Source of the DNA: Paracoccus sp. S-4012
GTDB taxonomy: Bacteria; Pseudomonadota; Alphaproteobacteria; Rhodobacterales; Rhodobacteraceae
Assembly (NCBI RefSeq): GCF_009674885.1
Contig: NZ_WKKA01000022.1
Location: 1-39,133, forward strand
Length of the DNA: 39,133 nucleotides
Direction: 5' to 3'
Made by a program: the position numbers and the translations under genes
Notes under the pieces: generated by a model
Databases searched by the model: none
What the model was told of the DNA's origin: nothing
What the model saw: only the letters and a program-made list of their open reading frames with translations
Shown here: positions 7,764 through 15,698 of the stretch, in pieces
Position numbering within the stretch: the stretch's first letter is position 1
How the letters are laid out: every line of letters starts with the position of its first letter

Positions 7764-8619
7764 GGTTCACCTCGTCCAGCCGGTCCCGCAACGCGTCGCC
7801 GGCAACCTGGAACAGCAGCGTGATGATCACCACCGCGAGCGACGGGATGCCCGCGATCCACCAGGCGTTGATCAGGTAGTTGCGCCCGTCGCCGATCATC
7901 CGGCCAAGCGACGAGGTCGGCGGCTGAACCCCCACCCCGAGGAAGGACAACCCGGATTCCATCAGCAGCACGCCTGGAAAGGACAGCGTCAGGATGACGA
8001 TCAGCGGCGAGGCGAGATTAGGCAGCACGTGGCGCATGATGATCCAGCGGCGCCCGGCGCCCAGCACGCGCGACGCCTCGACATACCCCAGCTCGCGAAC
8101 CACCAGCACCTGCCCCCGCACGAGGCGGGCATAGGCCTCCCAGCGGACGAGGCCGATCATCACCACCAGCACCCAGGTCTGCGTGCCGAGCACCGCGATG
8201 CCGCAGAGGATCAGCAGCAGGTTCGGAAGCGCGATGAACACGTCCACGAACATCATCAGGATGCGGTCGCACCAGCCGCCGATCAGGCCCGACAGCACCC
8301 CGATGGTGATGCCGAGCACCGCCGAAAAGATCAGCCCGAAGGCCGCGATCGAGAAGCTGGTGCGAATGCCGTAGAAGGTCCGCGACAGCAGGTCGCGCCC
8401 GATCTGGTCGGTGCCCAGCGGATGGGTCCAGCTGCCGCCCTCCATCCAGACCGGCGGCGCCATGCGGCTCATCAGGTTCGTGGCGTTCGGATCATGCGGC
8501 GCAAGCAGTGGCGCGAGGAGGCCGACGAGGATCACGAGGACCAGCAGCCCGAGGGACAGCGCCAGCCTGTCATTCCACCAGCGGACCGGCGCGGGAGGGG
8601 TGAGGGTGAGGGTGGTCAT
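7756..8619 (-). CDS. Peptide/nickel-type ABC transporter permease (DppC-like)
   Basis: 287 residues. It has the N-terminal span of the OppC_N type (LALSLGLLVLVILVGLLAPL), the family motif HPLGTDQIGRDLLSR, four or five further spans, and the ATPase-contact segment EASRVLGAGRRWIIMRHVLP. An inner-membrane protein that forms the channel with the DppB-like partner. It starts 3 bases after that gene ends. Codons 2-8 contain a short repeated ACCCTC pattern, which is probably incidental. Confidence 0.88.
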   Translation of the reverse strand: MTTLTLTPPAPVRWWNDRLALSLGLLVLVILVGLLAPLLAPHDPNATNLMSRMAPPVWMEGGSWTHPLGTDQIGRDLLSRTFYGIRTSFSIAAFGLIFSAVLGITIGVLSGLIGGWCDRILMMFVDVFIALPNLLLILCGIAVLGTQTWVLVVMIGLVRWEAYARLVRGQVLVVRELGYVEASRVLGAGRRWIIMRHVLPNLASPLIVILTLSFPGVLLMESGLSFLGVGVQPPTSSLGRMIGDGRNYLINAWWIAGIPSLAVVIITLLFQVAGDALRDRLDEVNHD

Positions 8620-8622
8620 GGT

Positions 8623-9543
8623 TCAGGCCTCCAGCCGGACGCGCGGGTCCGCCACCGCGTAGAGGATGTCGATCATCAGCGTGATGAGGACGATGATCGC
8701 GGCATAGGCCAGCACCCCGAACTGCAGCACCGCGAAGTCCCGGTCGAGCACGGCGTTGACCAGCACCCGCCCGACGCCGGGCAGCGAGAACACCGCCTCG
8801 ACGAAGATCGAGCCGTTCATCAGCCCGGCGACCTCCAGCCCCAGCACGGTCAACAGCGGCACCATAGCGTTGCGCAGGATGTGCCAGCGCGCGATCCCTC
8901 CGTCGGTCAGCCCCTTCGCCTGTGCGGTGCCGACATGCGCCTGCGCTACCGCGTCCAGCATCGCGACCCGCATGAAGCGCGCGATCGCGGCGATCATGGG
9001 AATGGCGAGCGTCACCACCGGGAGGATGTAGTGCCATGGCGTGGACAGGCCGGAGGTCGGCAGGAGCTTCCAGTGGAAGCCGAACAGCAGCACGAGGCCG
9101 ATGCCCAGCACAAAATGGGGGACCGCGTAGCCAAGAAACGCGATCCACATCACGCCCCGCGCGGCGGCGCTTTCGCGATGAAGAGCAGCGAAGGCACCCA
9201 TCGGGATGCCGATCATCACGGCTAGCAGGAACGCGAGGCCACCAACGGCGAGGGTCGCCGGCATCCGCTCGGCATACATCCGCCACGCCTCCTCGTTGGT
9301 GAAGATGGAGCGACCGAAGTCTCCGCGCAGCATGTTGCCGATATAGAGGCTGAACTGGTCCCAGATAGGCAGGTTCAGGTTCCACTCCTCGCGCAGCGCC
9401 TCCTCCATCTCGGGCGGAATCCCCTCGGGATACATCGCGTCGAACGGCTCGCCGGAATAGCGGACCGTCAGGAAGGCGATGACCAGAACGATCGACATGG
9501 TAATCAGCGCGCGCACGACGCGGATGCCGAGAAACTGCAGCAT
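8623..9543 (-). CDS. Peptide/nickel-type ABC transporter permease (DppB-like)
   Basis: 306 residues, DppB/NikB-type: the N-terminal span begins FLGIRVVRALITMSIVLVIA, followed by the periplasmic loop containing LPIWDQFSLYIGNMLRGDFG and five more spans, with the EAVFSLPGVGRVLVNAVLDRD motif of the family near the C-terminus. The ATG at 9543 has AGGAGA upstream. It is preceded by a strong intercistronic hairpin that separates it from the binding-protein gene. It forms the channel with the DppC-like partner. Confidence 0.88.
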   Translation of the reverse strand: MLQFLGIRVVRALITMSIVLVIAFLTVRYSGEPFDAMYPEGIPPEMEEALREEWNLNLPIWDQFSLYIGNMLRGDFGRSIFTNEEAWRMYAERMPATLAVGGLAFLLAVMIGIPMGAFAALHRESAAARGVMWIAFLGYAVPHFVLGIGLVLLFGFHWKLLPTSGLSTPWHYILPVVTLAIPMIAAIARFMRVAMLDAVAQAHVGTAQAKGLTDGGIARWHILRNAMVPLLTVLGLEVAGLMNGSIFVEAVFSLPGVGRVLVNAVLDRDFAVLQFGVLAYAAIIVLITLMIDILYAVADPRVRLEA

Positions 9544-9567
9544 TGCGGCTCTCCTGCGAGGGCGGGA

Positions 9568-9592
9568 GCAGAGGCGGCGGTGCCGCCCCTGC
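9568..9592 (-). promoter_or_regulatory. Intercistronic hairpin after the binding-protein gene
   Basis: An 11-base-pair stem (9568-9578 with 9582-9592, one G-U pair in the RNA) closes a 3-base loop between the binding-protein stop and the DppB-like start. Such hairpins protect the upstream message from 3' exonucleases and raise binding protein over permease. A similar hairpin follows phnD. Confidence 0.6.
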
Positions 9593-9600
9593 CCTTCGCA

Positions 9601-11121
9601 TCAGTCTTCCGAGACGCTCACCTGTCCGGCGCGCAGCGGCAGGACATAGGGGCGGTAGGCGATCGGGATCTGGATCTCGACACCCTCGCGATAGGCGAAG
9701 ATCTCATGAGGTTCGTAGAGCAGGATCCAGCCGGCCTCGTCCTGATCCAGCTCCAGCAGCTTGCGATAGGCGTCCTTGCGCTCCTCGACGCCGCTTCCGA
9801 AACGGGCGGTTTCGAAGGTCGCGGCCCATTCGGGATGCGAGGGCTTCCACATGCCGGTGCGGGCATAGTTCGAGTTCTCCGACCAGTGCACGTCCATCGC
9901 GCCCATCGGGTCCGGGAAATACATCGGGTTCGACCAGGCCCGGATGTTCAGTCGCTCATAGTCATACTGCTCGATCTGCTCGAGCTCCAGGTTCAGGCCG
10001 CATTCCAGCCACTGCTGCTGGATCACCTGCGCGGCGAGATCGCCGTAGAGATAGTAGGACTGGGTGAACTGCGCGACGATCGGCTCACCGTTGTAGCCGG
10101 CCTCGGCCAGCAGGCGCTTCGCCTCGGCCACGTCATGCTTCTGGTAATCGAGCTCCGGAATGAAGAAGGGCTCGCCATATTCCTCGAACTGGTGCGCCTG
10201 GGGCGTATGGGCCAGCCCGCCCCAGATGCCGTCCACGAGGGCCTGACTGTCGGTGCAGAGACGCATCGCCTGCCTCACACGGAGGTCGTCGGTCGGCGCC
10301 TTGGTTTGCGAGACGACCCAGACGTGGAACATCGGCCAGGTCACGCCGAAGCTCTCCATCTCGGCCGCGTCGAGGGCGGACTGCTGGTCCGGCGGAATAT
10401 GCGTGATGAGGTCGAATTCGCCCGTCGCCAGCCCCGAGACGCGCGACGCGACCTCCTCGACCAGCTGGAAGTTGACCTTGTCCAGCGGCGCCGGCTCGCC
10501 CCAGAACTCATCGAAGCGGACCAGTTCGGCCCGGTCGCCGGGGATGAACCGCTCGACCTTGTAGGGTCCGGAGCCGACAGGGAAGCGCATCGCCTCGTCG
10601 AGGCCCTTCTCGTCATAGTATTCCTTCGAGACGATCCCGGCCGTGCGGAGCGAAATCAGCGCCTCGAACAGTGGTTCGGGCTTCAGCGTCGTTATGCGGA
10701 CTGTCAGCGGATCGACCACCTCGACGTGGTCGAAGTTGTAGAAGAAAGTGCCCCAGGACGAGATGTATTGCGGATCAGTCTGCTGAAAGATCCGGTTCAG
10801 CGAGAACGCCACGTCCTCGGCGTCCATCGTGGTGCCATCATGCATCGTGACGCCGTCGCGCAGCTTCACCTCCCAGGTGAGGTCGTCGATGCGCGTCCAT
10901 TCGGTCGCGAGGCCGGGCTCGTAGGTTACGGGCTGGGCGAACGGGTCCCGCTCGATCAGCGTGTCATACACGTTGTAGAGGATCGGCGCGCCGTTGTTGC
11001 CCCAGGAGCTGGGATCGAACTTGTCGATCATGGTCTGGACGGCGATGTCGAGTTCGGCCGCGACTGCGGGCGCAGCCATCGGCAGCGTCCCGAGAAGCGT
11101 GGTCAGGAGGAGTTTCTTCAT
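9601..11121 (-). CDS. Peptide/nickel-type ABC transporter, periplasmic binding protein
   Basis: 506 residues from ATG 11121, chosen because it begins a clear signal peptide (MKKLLLTTLLGTLPMAAPAVA); an in-frame extension upstream is arginine-rich and not signal-like. The mature protein is an SBP_bac_5 (DppA/OppA/NikA) fold: ATEWTRIDDLTWEVKLRDGV, DAEDVAFSLNRIF and SGPYKVERFIPGD are its characteristic motifs. It binds the substrate in the periplasm. Family members bind peptides, nickel chelates, glycosides or phosphorus-containing compounds, so fold alone does not give the ligand; a Pho box and a PHP phosphoesterase in the same operon suggest an organophosphorus compound (inference). Confidence 0.88.
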   Translation of the reverse strand: MKKLLLTTLLGTLPMAAPAVAAELDIAVQTMIDKFDPSSWGNNGAPILYNVYDTLIERDPFAQPVTYEPGLATEWTRIDDLTWEVKLRDGVTMHDGTTMDAEDVAFSLNRIFQQTDPQYISSWGTFFYNFDHVEVVDPLTVRITTLKPEPLFEALISLRTAGIVSKEYYDEKGLDEAMRFPVGSGPYKVERFIPGDRAELVRFDEFWGEPAPLDKVNFQLVEEVASRVSGLATGEFDLITHIPPDQQSALDAAEMESFGVTWPMFHVWVVSQTKAPTDDLRVRQAMRLCTDSQALVDGIWGGLAHTPQAHQFEEYGEPFFIPELDYQKHDVAEAKRLLAEAGYNGEPIVAQFTQSYYLYGDLAAQVIQQQWLECGLNLELEQIEQYDYERLNIRAWSNPMYFPDPMGAMDVHWSENSNYARTGMWKPSHPEWAATFETARFGSGVEERKDAYRKLLELDQDEAGWILLYEPHEIFAYREGVEIQIPIAYRPYVLPLRAGQVSVSED

Positions 11122-11144
11122 GATCTTGCCCTTGGCTCGTTGGA

Positions 11145-12038
11145 TCAGTCGAGGTCGAGAACGGAGGTCCAGGCGCGGCGGCCCCGCGCGTCGCGGATCG
11201 CGAGGCGGCACCAGCGTCCGAGGAAGAGGTCGAGCGGCAGCCGGGTCTCGGTCAGGCCCTCGCCATGGACCCGGCTGCTGCCCGCCTGCGGACCGACCAG
11301 CATCGCCGCGGAAATGGGCGAGGTCGTCACGACCAGTTCGTCGCCCTCGCGGCGGAGGTCGTGAATCTCGGGCCCCTGGCTCGCGTAGCAGTGGCCTGCC
11401 TTCAGGGCCGCGAGCAGCGCCTCGGGTGTATTCTCCTCGGCCTTGACCATTACCCAGCCGCCGAAGCCGTCATCGGCGCGGAAGTGGCTGTCGTCGGTGG
11501 CGATGGCGGCGAAGCGCAGGCCCGCGGTCGCGGCGTCGTCGTAGAGGACGAGGCCGTCGCCGCGGTCGCAGTTGACCTGCGAGGTGTGGTTGTAGACCTC
11601 GATCGCATGGGCGAAGCTTAACTCCCGCGCATCGGCGAGCGTCAGCTGCGACCAGTGCGGATGGGGAATGGCGATGAAGGCTCCGGCCTTGTGCGCGCGC
11701 CGGGCAATCGCAATGCCGGTCTCTCCCTCGGAGGGCGGCGCGAAGTCGATGGGCAAGCCAACCGCGAGGACGTGCCAGATCTCGCCGCGGCCGTTTGCGG
11801 GCGCATGCAGTTCGGCGCCGATGATCGTGGTGAATTCCGCGCAGCGCGCCGCCTGCGTGTCCGTGATCGGATAGCCATACTTGTCGAAGAAATGATCCGT
11901 GACGGCGACGAAGTCGTAGCCGGCGGACTTGTAGCGTCGACAGACCTCGTCGGCGGCGAGCGCGCCATCGGACGCGTCTGAATGGCCGTGGATGTTGCCG
12001 CGCCAGAACCGTCCGGGGGCGGTGAAGGCCGAGAGCAT
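11145..12038 (-). CDS. PHP-domain phosphoesterase
   Basis: 297 residues with the metal motifs of a PHP phosphoesterase in order: NIHGHSDASDG (HxH, residues about 15-25), VTDHFFD (about 46-52), GAELHAP (about 74-80), IPHPHW (about 123-128) and TDDSHF (about 181-186). No signal peptide, so cytosolic. The remaining C-terminal third (after CYASQGPEI) is a small beta domain seen in CehA/McbA-like members. It is first in the operon with the peptide-type importer, after a Pho box and a good ribosome-binding site (GGAGGTAG). PHP proteins hydrolyse phosphomonoesters or cyclic phosphodiesters; the PHP enzyme PhnPP is known to open ribose cyclic phosphates in C-P lyase pathways. No phnP is seen in the window, so this could fill that step, or it could process the imported compound. 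Confidence 0.8.
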   Translation of the reverse strand: MLSAFTAPGRFWRGNIHGHSDASDGALAADEVCRRYKSAGYDFVAVTDHFFDKYGYPITDTQAARCAEFTTIIGAELHAPANGRGEIWHVLAVGLPIDFAPPSEGETGIAIARRAHKAGAFIAIPHPHWSQLTLADARELSFAHAIEVYNHTSQVNCDRGDGLVLYDDAATAGLRFAAIATDDSHFRADDGFGGWVMVKAEENTPEALLAALKAGHCYASQGPEIHDLRREGDELVVTTSPISAAMLVGPQAGSSRVHGEGLTETRLPLDLFLGRWCRLAIRDARGRRAWTSVLDLD

Positions 12039-12080
12039 GAGCTACCTCCAGTTCGTTGGTGCGCGAGGTAGGCGGCCCTC

Positions 12081-12098
12081 CTGACAGTTCGGTGACAA
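12081..12098 (-). promoter_or_regulatory. Pho box upstream of the PHP/peptide-type operon
   Basis: The minus strand reads TTGTCAC-CGAA-CTGTCAG: two 7-base repeats 4 bases apart, the PhoB arrangement (consensus repeat CTGTCAY). It lies about 43 bases upstream of the PHP gene start. The core GTCACCGAACT is shared with the phnG promoter. Confidence 0.7.
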
Positions 12099-12171
12099 AG
12101 TGGCGGCAGCCGGGCGATGTCGCATTTAGTTCACACCAGGCGGCCATTCTGGTCTCATGAAGGAGGCCGGA

Positions 12172-12903
12172 ATGACCAACACGACGGGGTATCAGGGTGT
12201 CGTGCGCGTCCTGCGCCAGCGACTTGCCGAAGGGGTTTACCCGCCCGGCGGCCGCCTGCCCTCGCAGTCGGCGCTGGCACGCGAGTTGGCGGTCGACCGC
12301 AACCAGATCCGCCGGGCCCAGGCCTGGATGATCGAGCGCGGAGAACTGGACAGTGCGCAGGGGCTGGGCGTGTGGGCGCCGGCGGGGACGTTCGACTATG
12401 CGATCCACGCCGGCACCCGCTTCGGCCCGCAACTCCGCGCCGCGGGCTACCAGACGCACACGGTCTTCCGCGACGCAAGGAGCATCGTGCCGCCCCACAA
12501 CGTCCTGTCCCTCATAGAGATGAAGCCGGGAAGCCGCGCGATCCGGGTCGATCTGACGCGCATCGTGGATGGGCTGCCGGCGATGCTCGCGAACCACTAC
12601 TATAATCCGGCCCGGACCCCGAGGATCGCCGCGCTGATCGCCGAGACCGGCAGCGTAACCGCGTCGCTCGCCCGGTTGGGACTTGAGCTTCGGAGGGGTG
12701 TCACCTCGATCAGGTCGCGCCTCGCCTCTCGGGCGGAGGCCCGCGCGCTCGGGATCGCGCCGTCACAGTCCGTCGTCGAGATCACCGGCTGCAATGTGGA
12801 TGAGGCGGGCGATCCATTGGAGGTCTCCGTGGCGATCGCTCGTAGTGACCGCATCCGGCTCTACGTGCCAGCGGAGACTACCGGCGCCGGCAAGGCGCAA
12901 TAA
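12172..12903 (+). CDS. GntR-family regulator with UTRA domain (HutC/PhnF type)
   Basis: 243 residues from ATG 12172, chosen over an ATG 15 bases earlier because AAGGAGG (12160-12166) is correctly spaced for it. The N-terminal winged helix-turn-helix is seen in VLRQRLAEGVYPPGGRLPSQ and SALARELAVDRNQIRRAQ; the C-terminal UTRA domain binds small effectors. It is divergent from the PHP/importer operon and lies just before phnC, so it probably regulates one or both units. It is a distant paralogue of the PhnF-like protein at 17619-18326. Its ligand is unknown; an organophosphorus compound is a reasonable guess. Confidence 0.82.
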   Translation: MTNTTGYQGVVRVLRQRLAEGVYPPGGRLPSQSALARELAVDRNQIRRAQAWMIERGELDSAQGLGVWAPAGTFDYAIHAGTRFGPQLRAAGYQTHTVFRDARSIVPPHNVLSLIEMKPGSRAIRVDLTRIVDGLPAMLANHYYNPARTPRIAALIAETGSVTASLARLGLELRRGVTSIRSRLASRAEARALGIAPSQSVVEITGCNVDEAGDPLEVSVAIARSDRIRLYVPAETTGAGKAQ

Positions 12904-12931
12904 CGCTGGCCTTGCCGCAGTCTTCATCGAG

Positions 12932-12960
12932 ACGTCACGCTCCTGTCGCCCCGCTGTCAC
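12932..12960 (+). promoter_or_regulatory. Three-repeat Pho box upstream of phnC
   Basis: ACGTCAC-GCTC-CTGTCGC-CCCG-CTGTCAC: three 7-base units with 4-base spacers, so an 11-base period, one helical turn. The last two units match the PhoB consensus best. The site ends 42 bases before the phnC start, and the following CGAA continues the core shared with the other two Pho boxes. Confidence 0.72.
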
Positions 12961-13002
12961 CGAATCCGCCCAGACGGTGGCCGAACCTCGGAAAGGCCGC
13001 CG

Positions 13003-13830
13003 ATGCAGATCGAAGCCCGGAACATCACTCGCCTGTTCGGCTCAACCCGCGCCGTCGATCATGCAAGCTTCGTCATCGACCGGCCGATGATGGTCGGGAT
13101 CATCGGCAGCTCGGGCGCGGGCAAATCAACGCTGTTGCGGATGATGAACCGGTTGACCGACGCGACGTCTGGCCAGTTGCTGGTGGACGGAACCGACGTT
13201 CTGGCACTGAAGGGTGCCGCGATGCGCGCCTGGCAGAGCCGCTGCGCGATGGTGTTTCAGCAGTTCAACCTCGTGCCCCGGATCGACGTGGTCTCAAACG
13301 TCCTGCACGGCTTGCTGAACAAGCGCGGCGCGCTGACGAGCCTCTTCAGCCTGTGGCCCTGCGAGGACATCGCCCGCGCCATCGCCATCCTCGACCGCCT
13401 CGGCATCGCCGACCAGGCGGCCAAGCGCGCCGAGGCGCTTTCGGGCGGTCAGCAGCAGCGTGTCGCGATTGCCCGGGCGCTGATGCAGGATCCTGCGATC
13501 GTGCTGGCAGACGAGCCGATCGCCAGCCTCGACCCGATGAATGCCCAGATCGTCATGGAGACCCTGCGCCGCATCCATGACGAGGACGGCCGCACCGTCA
13601 TCGCCAACCTGCACACGCTCGACACCGCGCGGCGCTATTGCGACCGCATCATCGGCATGCGTCAGGGCCGGATCGTCTTCGACGGCCCGCCGGAGCTGCT
13701 GACGACCTCGGCCGCCCGCGACATCTATGGCGCGGGCGTGGACTTCTCGGAGGCCGCGACCTCGACCCAGATCGACCGCCATCCGCCGCCATCCGACCGC
13801 TACGCCGAGGCGATGCTGGCGGATTCCTGA
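13003..13830 (+). CDS. phnC: Phosphonate ABC transporter, ATP-binding protein
   Basis: 275 residues: Walker [10 protein letters not shown], signature LSGGQQQRV, Walker [13 protein letters not shown] and the histidine switch IANLHTLD, all in the PhnC version ([19 protein letters not shown] between Walker A and the signature). It energises uptake of phosphonates through PhnD and PhnE1/E2 at the inner membrane. First gene of phnCDE1E2-acyltransferase, 43 bases after a Pho box. It is the only PhnC-type ATPase in the window and might also serve the ATPase-less second system at 31115-33703. The C-terminal 25 residues are a variable tail. Confidence 0.93.
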   Translation: MQIEARNITRLFGSTRAVDHASFVIDRPMMVGIIGSSGAGKSTLLRMMNRLTDATSGQLLVDGTDVLALKGAAMRAWQSRCAMVFQQFNLVPRIDVVSNVLHGLLNKRGALTSLFSLWPCEDIARAIAILDRLGIADQAAKRAEALSGGQQQRVAIARALMQDPAIVLADEPIASLDPMNAQIVMETLRRIHDEDGRTVIANLHTLDTARRYCDRIIGMRQGRIVFDGPPELLTTSAARDIYGAGVDFSEAATSTQIDRHPPPSDRYAEAMLADS

Positions 13831-13860
13831 CGACCCTCCCCCTCCCATCGGAGAACCACA

Positions 13861-14772
13861 ATGAAGTCCCTTCTCGCTTTCGCGCTCGCCACCACGGCGA
13901 TCACCACGCCGGTCCTCGCGCAGGATGCGATCACCCAGTTCAACATCGGCGTCATGGGCGGCGAGAACGCCCAGGACCGCATGACCTCGAACGAGTGCCT
14001 GCGCGTCTATGCCGAGGACGCCCTCGGCGTGCCGGTCAAGGTCTTCACCCCCGCCGACTACGACGGCGTGATCCAGGGGCTGCTCGGCGGCTCGCTCGAC
14101 ATGGCGTGGCTGGGCGCTTCGGGCTACGCCAAGGCCTATCTGACCGACCCCGAGGCGGTCGAGCCGGTGCTGGTCAAGACCAACATGGACGGCAGCTTCA
14201 CCTATTACTCGCTGGCCATCGCCCGCAAGGACCGCGGCGTCGCCAGCATGGCCGACATGGAAGGCAAGGTGCTGTCGGTGGGCGATCCGAACTCGACCTC
14301 GGGCTACCTGATCCCGCTGGTCGAGTTGCCGAATGAAGGCTACTCGATGCAGCCCGGCGAATACTTCAGCGACCTGCCCTTCAGCGGCGGGCATGAGCAG
14401 ACGATCATCGCGGTGAAGAACGGCGAAGTGGACGCCGGCGTGACCTGGGCCGACGGCCAGGGCGACTTCATCGACGGCTACAACTCGGGCGCGCTGCGCA
14501 AGGCCTCGGACGCGGGCCTCGTGGACATGAACGAGATGGTCGAGATCTGGCGCTCCTCGCCGATCCCGGAAGGTCCGGTGGTGCTGCGCAAGGCGCTCCC
14601 CGCAAACGTGAAGGCCACGATGACCGAGCTGGTCCAGGGCCTGCACGAGGCCGATCAGGAATGCGCCTATGGCGTCGCCTCGGGCGAGACCGCGGGCTTC
14701 GCCCCGGTGACGCACGATGCCTACGAGACGATCATCGCCATCCGCCAGGCCGAGCTGGAAAGCGGCACCTGA
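13861..14772 (+). CDS. phnD: Phosphonate ABC transporter, periplasmic binding protein
   Basis: 303 residues with a signal peptide (MKSLLAFALATTAITTPVLA). The mature protein shows the PhnD pattern: FNIGVMGGENAQDRM, YDGVIQGLLGGSLDMAWLGA, then KVLSVGDPNSTSGYLIPL, where the Ser/Thr-rich loop binds the phosphonate group in relatives, and AGVTWADGQGDF. It delivers phosphonates to the permease. 30 bases after phnC with CGGAGAA upstream. A strong hairpin follows it, probably making this the most abundant product of the operon. Confidence 0.93.
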   Translation: MKSLLAFALATTAITTPVLAQDAITQFNIGVMGGENAQDRMTSNECLRVYAEDALGVPVKVFTPADYDGVIQGLLGGSLDMAWLGASGYAKAYLTDPEAVEPVLVKTNMDGSFTYYSLAIARKDRGVASMADMEGKVLSVGDPNSTSGYLIPLVELPNEGYSMQPGEYFSDLPFSGGHEQTIIAVKNGEVDAGVTWADGQGDFIDGYNSGALRKASDAGLVDMNEMVEIWRSSPIPEGPVVLRKALPANVKATMTELVQGLHEADQECAYGVASGETAGFAPVTHDAYETIIAIRQAELESGT

Positions 14773-14783
14773 CCAATCGGAGG

Positions 14784-14810
14784 GGGCGGGCGGGGTCATC
14801 CTGCCCGCCC
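14784..14810 (+). promoter_or_regulatory. Strong intercistronic hairpin between phnD and phnE1
   Basis: GGGCGGGC (14784-14791) pairs perfectly with GCCCGCCC (14803-14810), and the stem can extend inward by three pairs (one G-U) to a 5-base loop. A pyrimidine-rich stretch (TTCCCTTTCCC) follows, so it could be a partial terminator as well as an mRNA stabiliser for phnCD. Confidence 0.65.
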
Positions 14811-14831
14811 TTCCCTTTCCCGCGCAGGCTC

Positions 14832-15698
14832 ATGACCGCTATACCCCTCTCCCCCGCCGCCTCGGACATCACCGCAGGCTATCTCGCCAGCCTCCGCAGG
14901 CGGCGCCTCTACTCGGCGATTCTGCTCGCAGGGTTCGCGTCGCTCTTCGGCTGGAGCTGGCTCGTCGCCAACGACCGCACCGCGGGCGGCTTCCTGCGCG
15001 GCTTGCCGCAGGTTCTCGACTACCCGGCCGAGCTTCTGTCCGAGGCGTGGGAGAGCGTCGGCGCCCTGCCCGGCATGATGGCCGCCCAGCTTCCGGCGCT
15101 GATCGAGACGATCAACATCGCTGCGGTCTCGACACTGCTCGGCGCGGGCGCCGGTGGCCTTCTGGCGCTGCTGGCCGCACCGGCGCTGACGCCCTGGCCG
15201 CGCCTCGTGCCGGTGGTGCGGCGCATTCTCGACGTCACCCGCGCGATCCCCGACATCGTCATCGCGCTGGTGCTGATCTTCGTTCTCGGCGGCGGCCCGG
15301 TGCCCGCCATGCTGGCGATCGCGTTCCATACCACCGGCGCGCTCGGCAAGCTCTTCTCCGAGGTCGCGGACAACGCCGACCTGAAGCCCGTCGAGGGGCT
15401 GTCGTCGGTCGGCGCGACCTGGCTGCAACGGATGGGCCTCGCGGTCATGCCGCAGGTGGCGCCGAACTGGCTGAGCTACGCGCTGCTCCGTTTCGAGATC
15501 AACATCCGCGCCTCGGCCATCCTCGGCTTCGTCGGCGCGGGGGGCATCGGCTCCGAGCTTCGCAACGCCATCTCCTGGGGTCCGGGCCGCTATGACCAGG
15601 CAGCAGCGGTGTTCCTGCTGCTGTTCCTGACCATCGTCGTGGTGGACCAGCTTTCCGGCCATGCCCGCGACCGCCTGATCCGGGGGACCGCCCGATGA
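14832..15698 (+). CDS. phnE1: Phosphonate ABC transporter permease 1
   Basis: 288 residues from ATG 14832; the upstream in-frame extension overlaps phnD and the hairpin and is not protein-like. The PhnE-type permease has an N-terminal span (YSAILLAGFASLFGWSWLVA), further spans (TINIAAVSTLLGAGAGGLLALL), the ATPase-contact loop KPVEGLSSVGATWLQRMGLA and the C-terminal motif RASAILGFVGAGGIG, highly typical of the family. It forms a heterodimeric channel with PhnE2, whose start overlaps its stop by 4 bases. Confidence 0.92.
   Translation: MTAIPLSPAASDITAGYLASLRRRRLYSAILLAGFASLFGWSWLVANDRTAGGFLRGLPQVLDYPAELLSEAWESVGALPGMMAAQLPALIETINIAAVSTLLGAGAGGLLALLAAPALTPWPRLVPVVRRILDVTRAIPDIVIALVLIFVLGGGPVPAMLAIAFHTTGALGKLFSEVADNADLKPVEGLSSVGATWLQRMGLAVMPQVAPNWLSYALLRFEINIRASAILGFVGAGGIGSELRNAISWGPGRYDQAAAVFLLLFLTIVVVDQLSGHARDRLIRGTAR

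Noticed and set aside
8590..8619. Short ACCCTC repeat at the start of the DppC-like gene
   Set aside because: Only two or three units inside codons for Thr-Leu; too short to be a meaningful repeat.
7612..9225. Long open frame (537 codons) on the plus strand
   Set aside because: It is antisense to the DppC/DppB-like genes, very rich in His, Gln, Arg and Asp, with no family motif. Such frames arise in GC-rich DNA because the complementary third positions avoid stops.
9580..11364. Long open frame (594 codons) on the plus strand
   Set aside because: Antisense to the peptide-type binding protein, repetitive Leu/Arg/Asp/Gln composition, no start signal.
13294..14799. Long open frame (501 codons) on the minus strand
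   Set aside because: Antisense to phnC and phnD, low-complexity and without motifs; a GC shadow.
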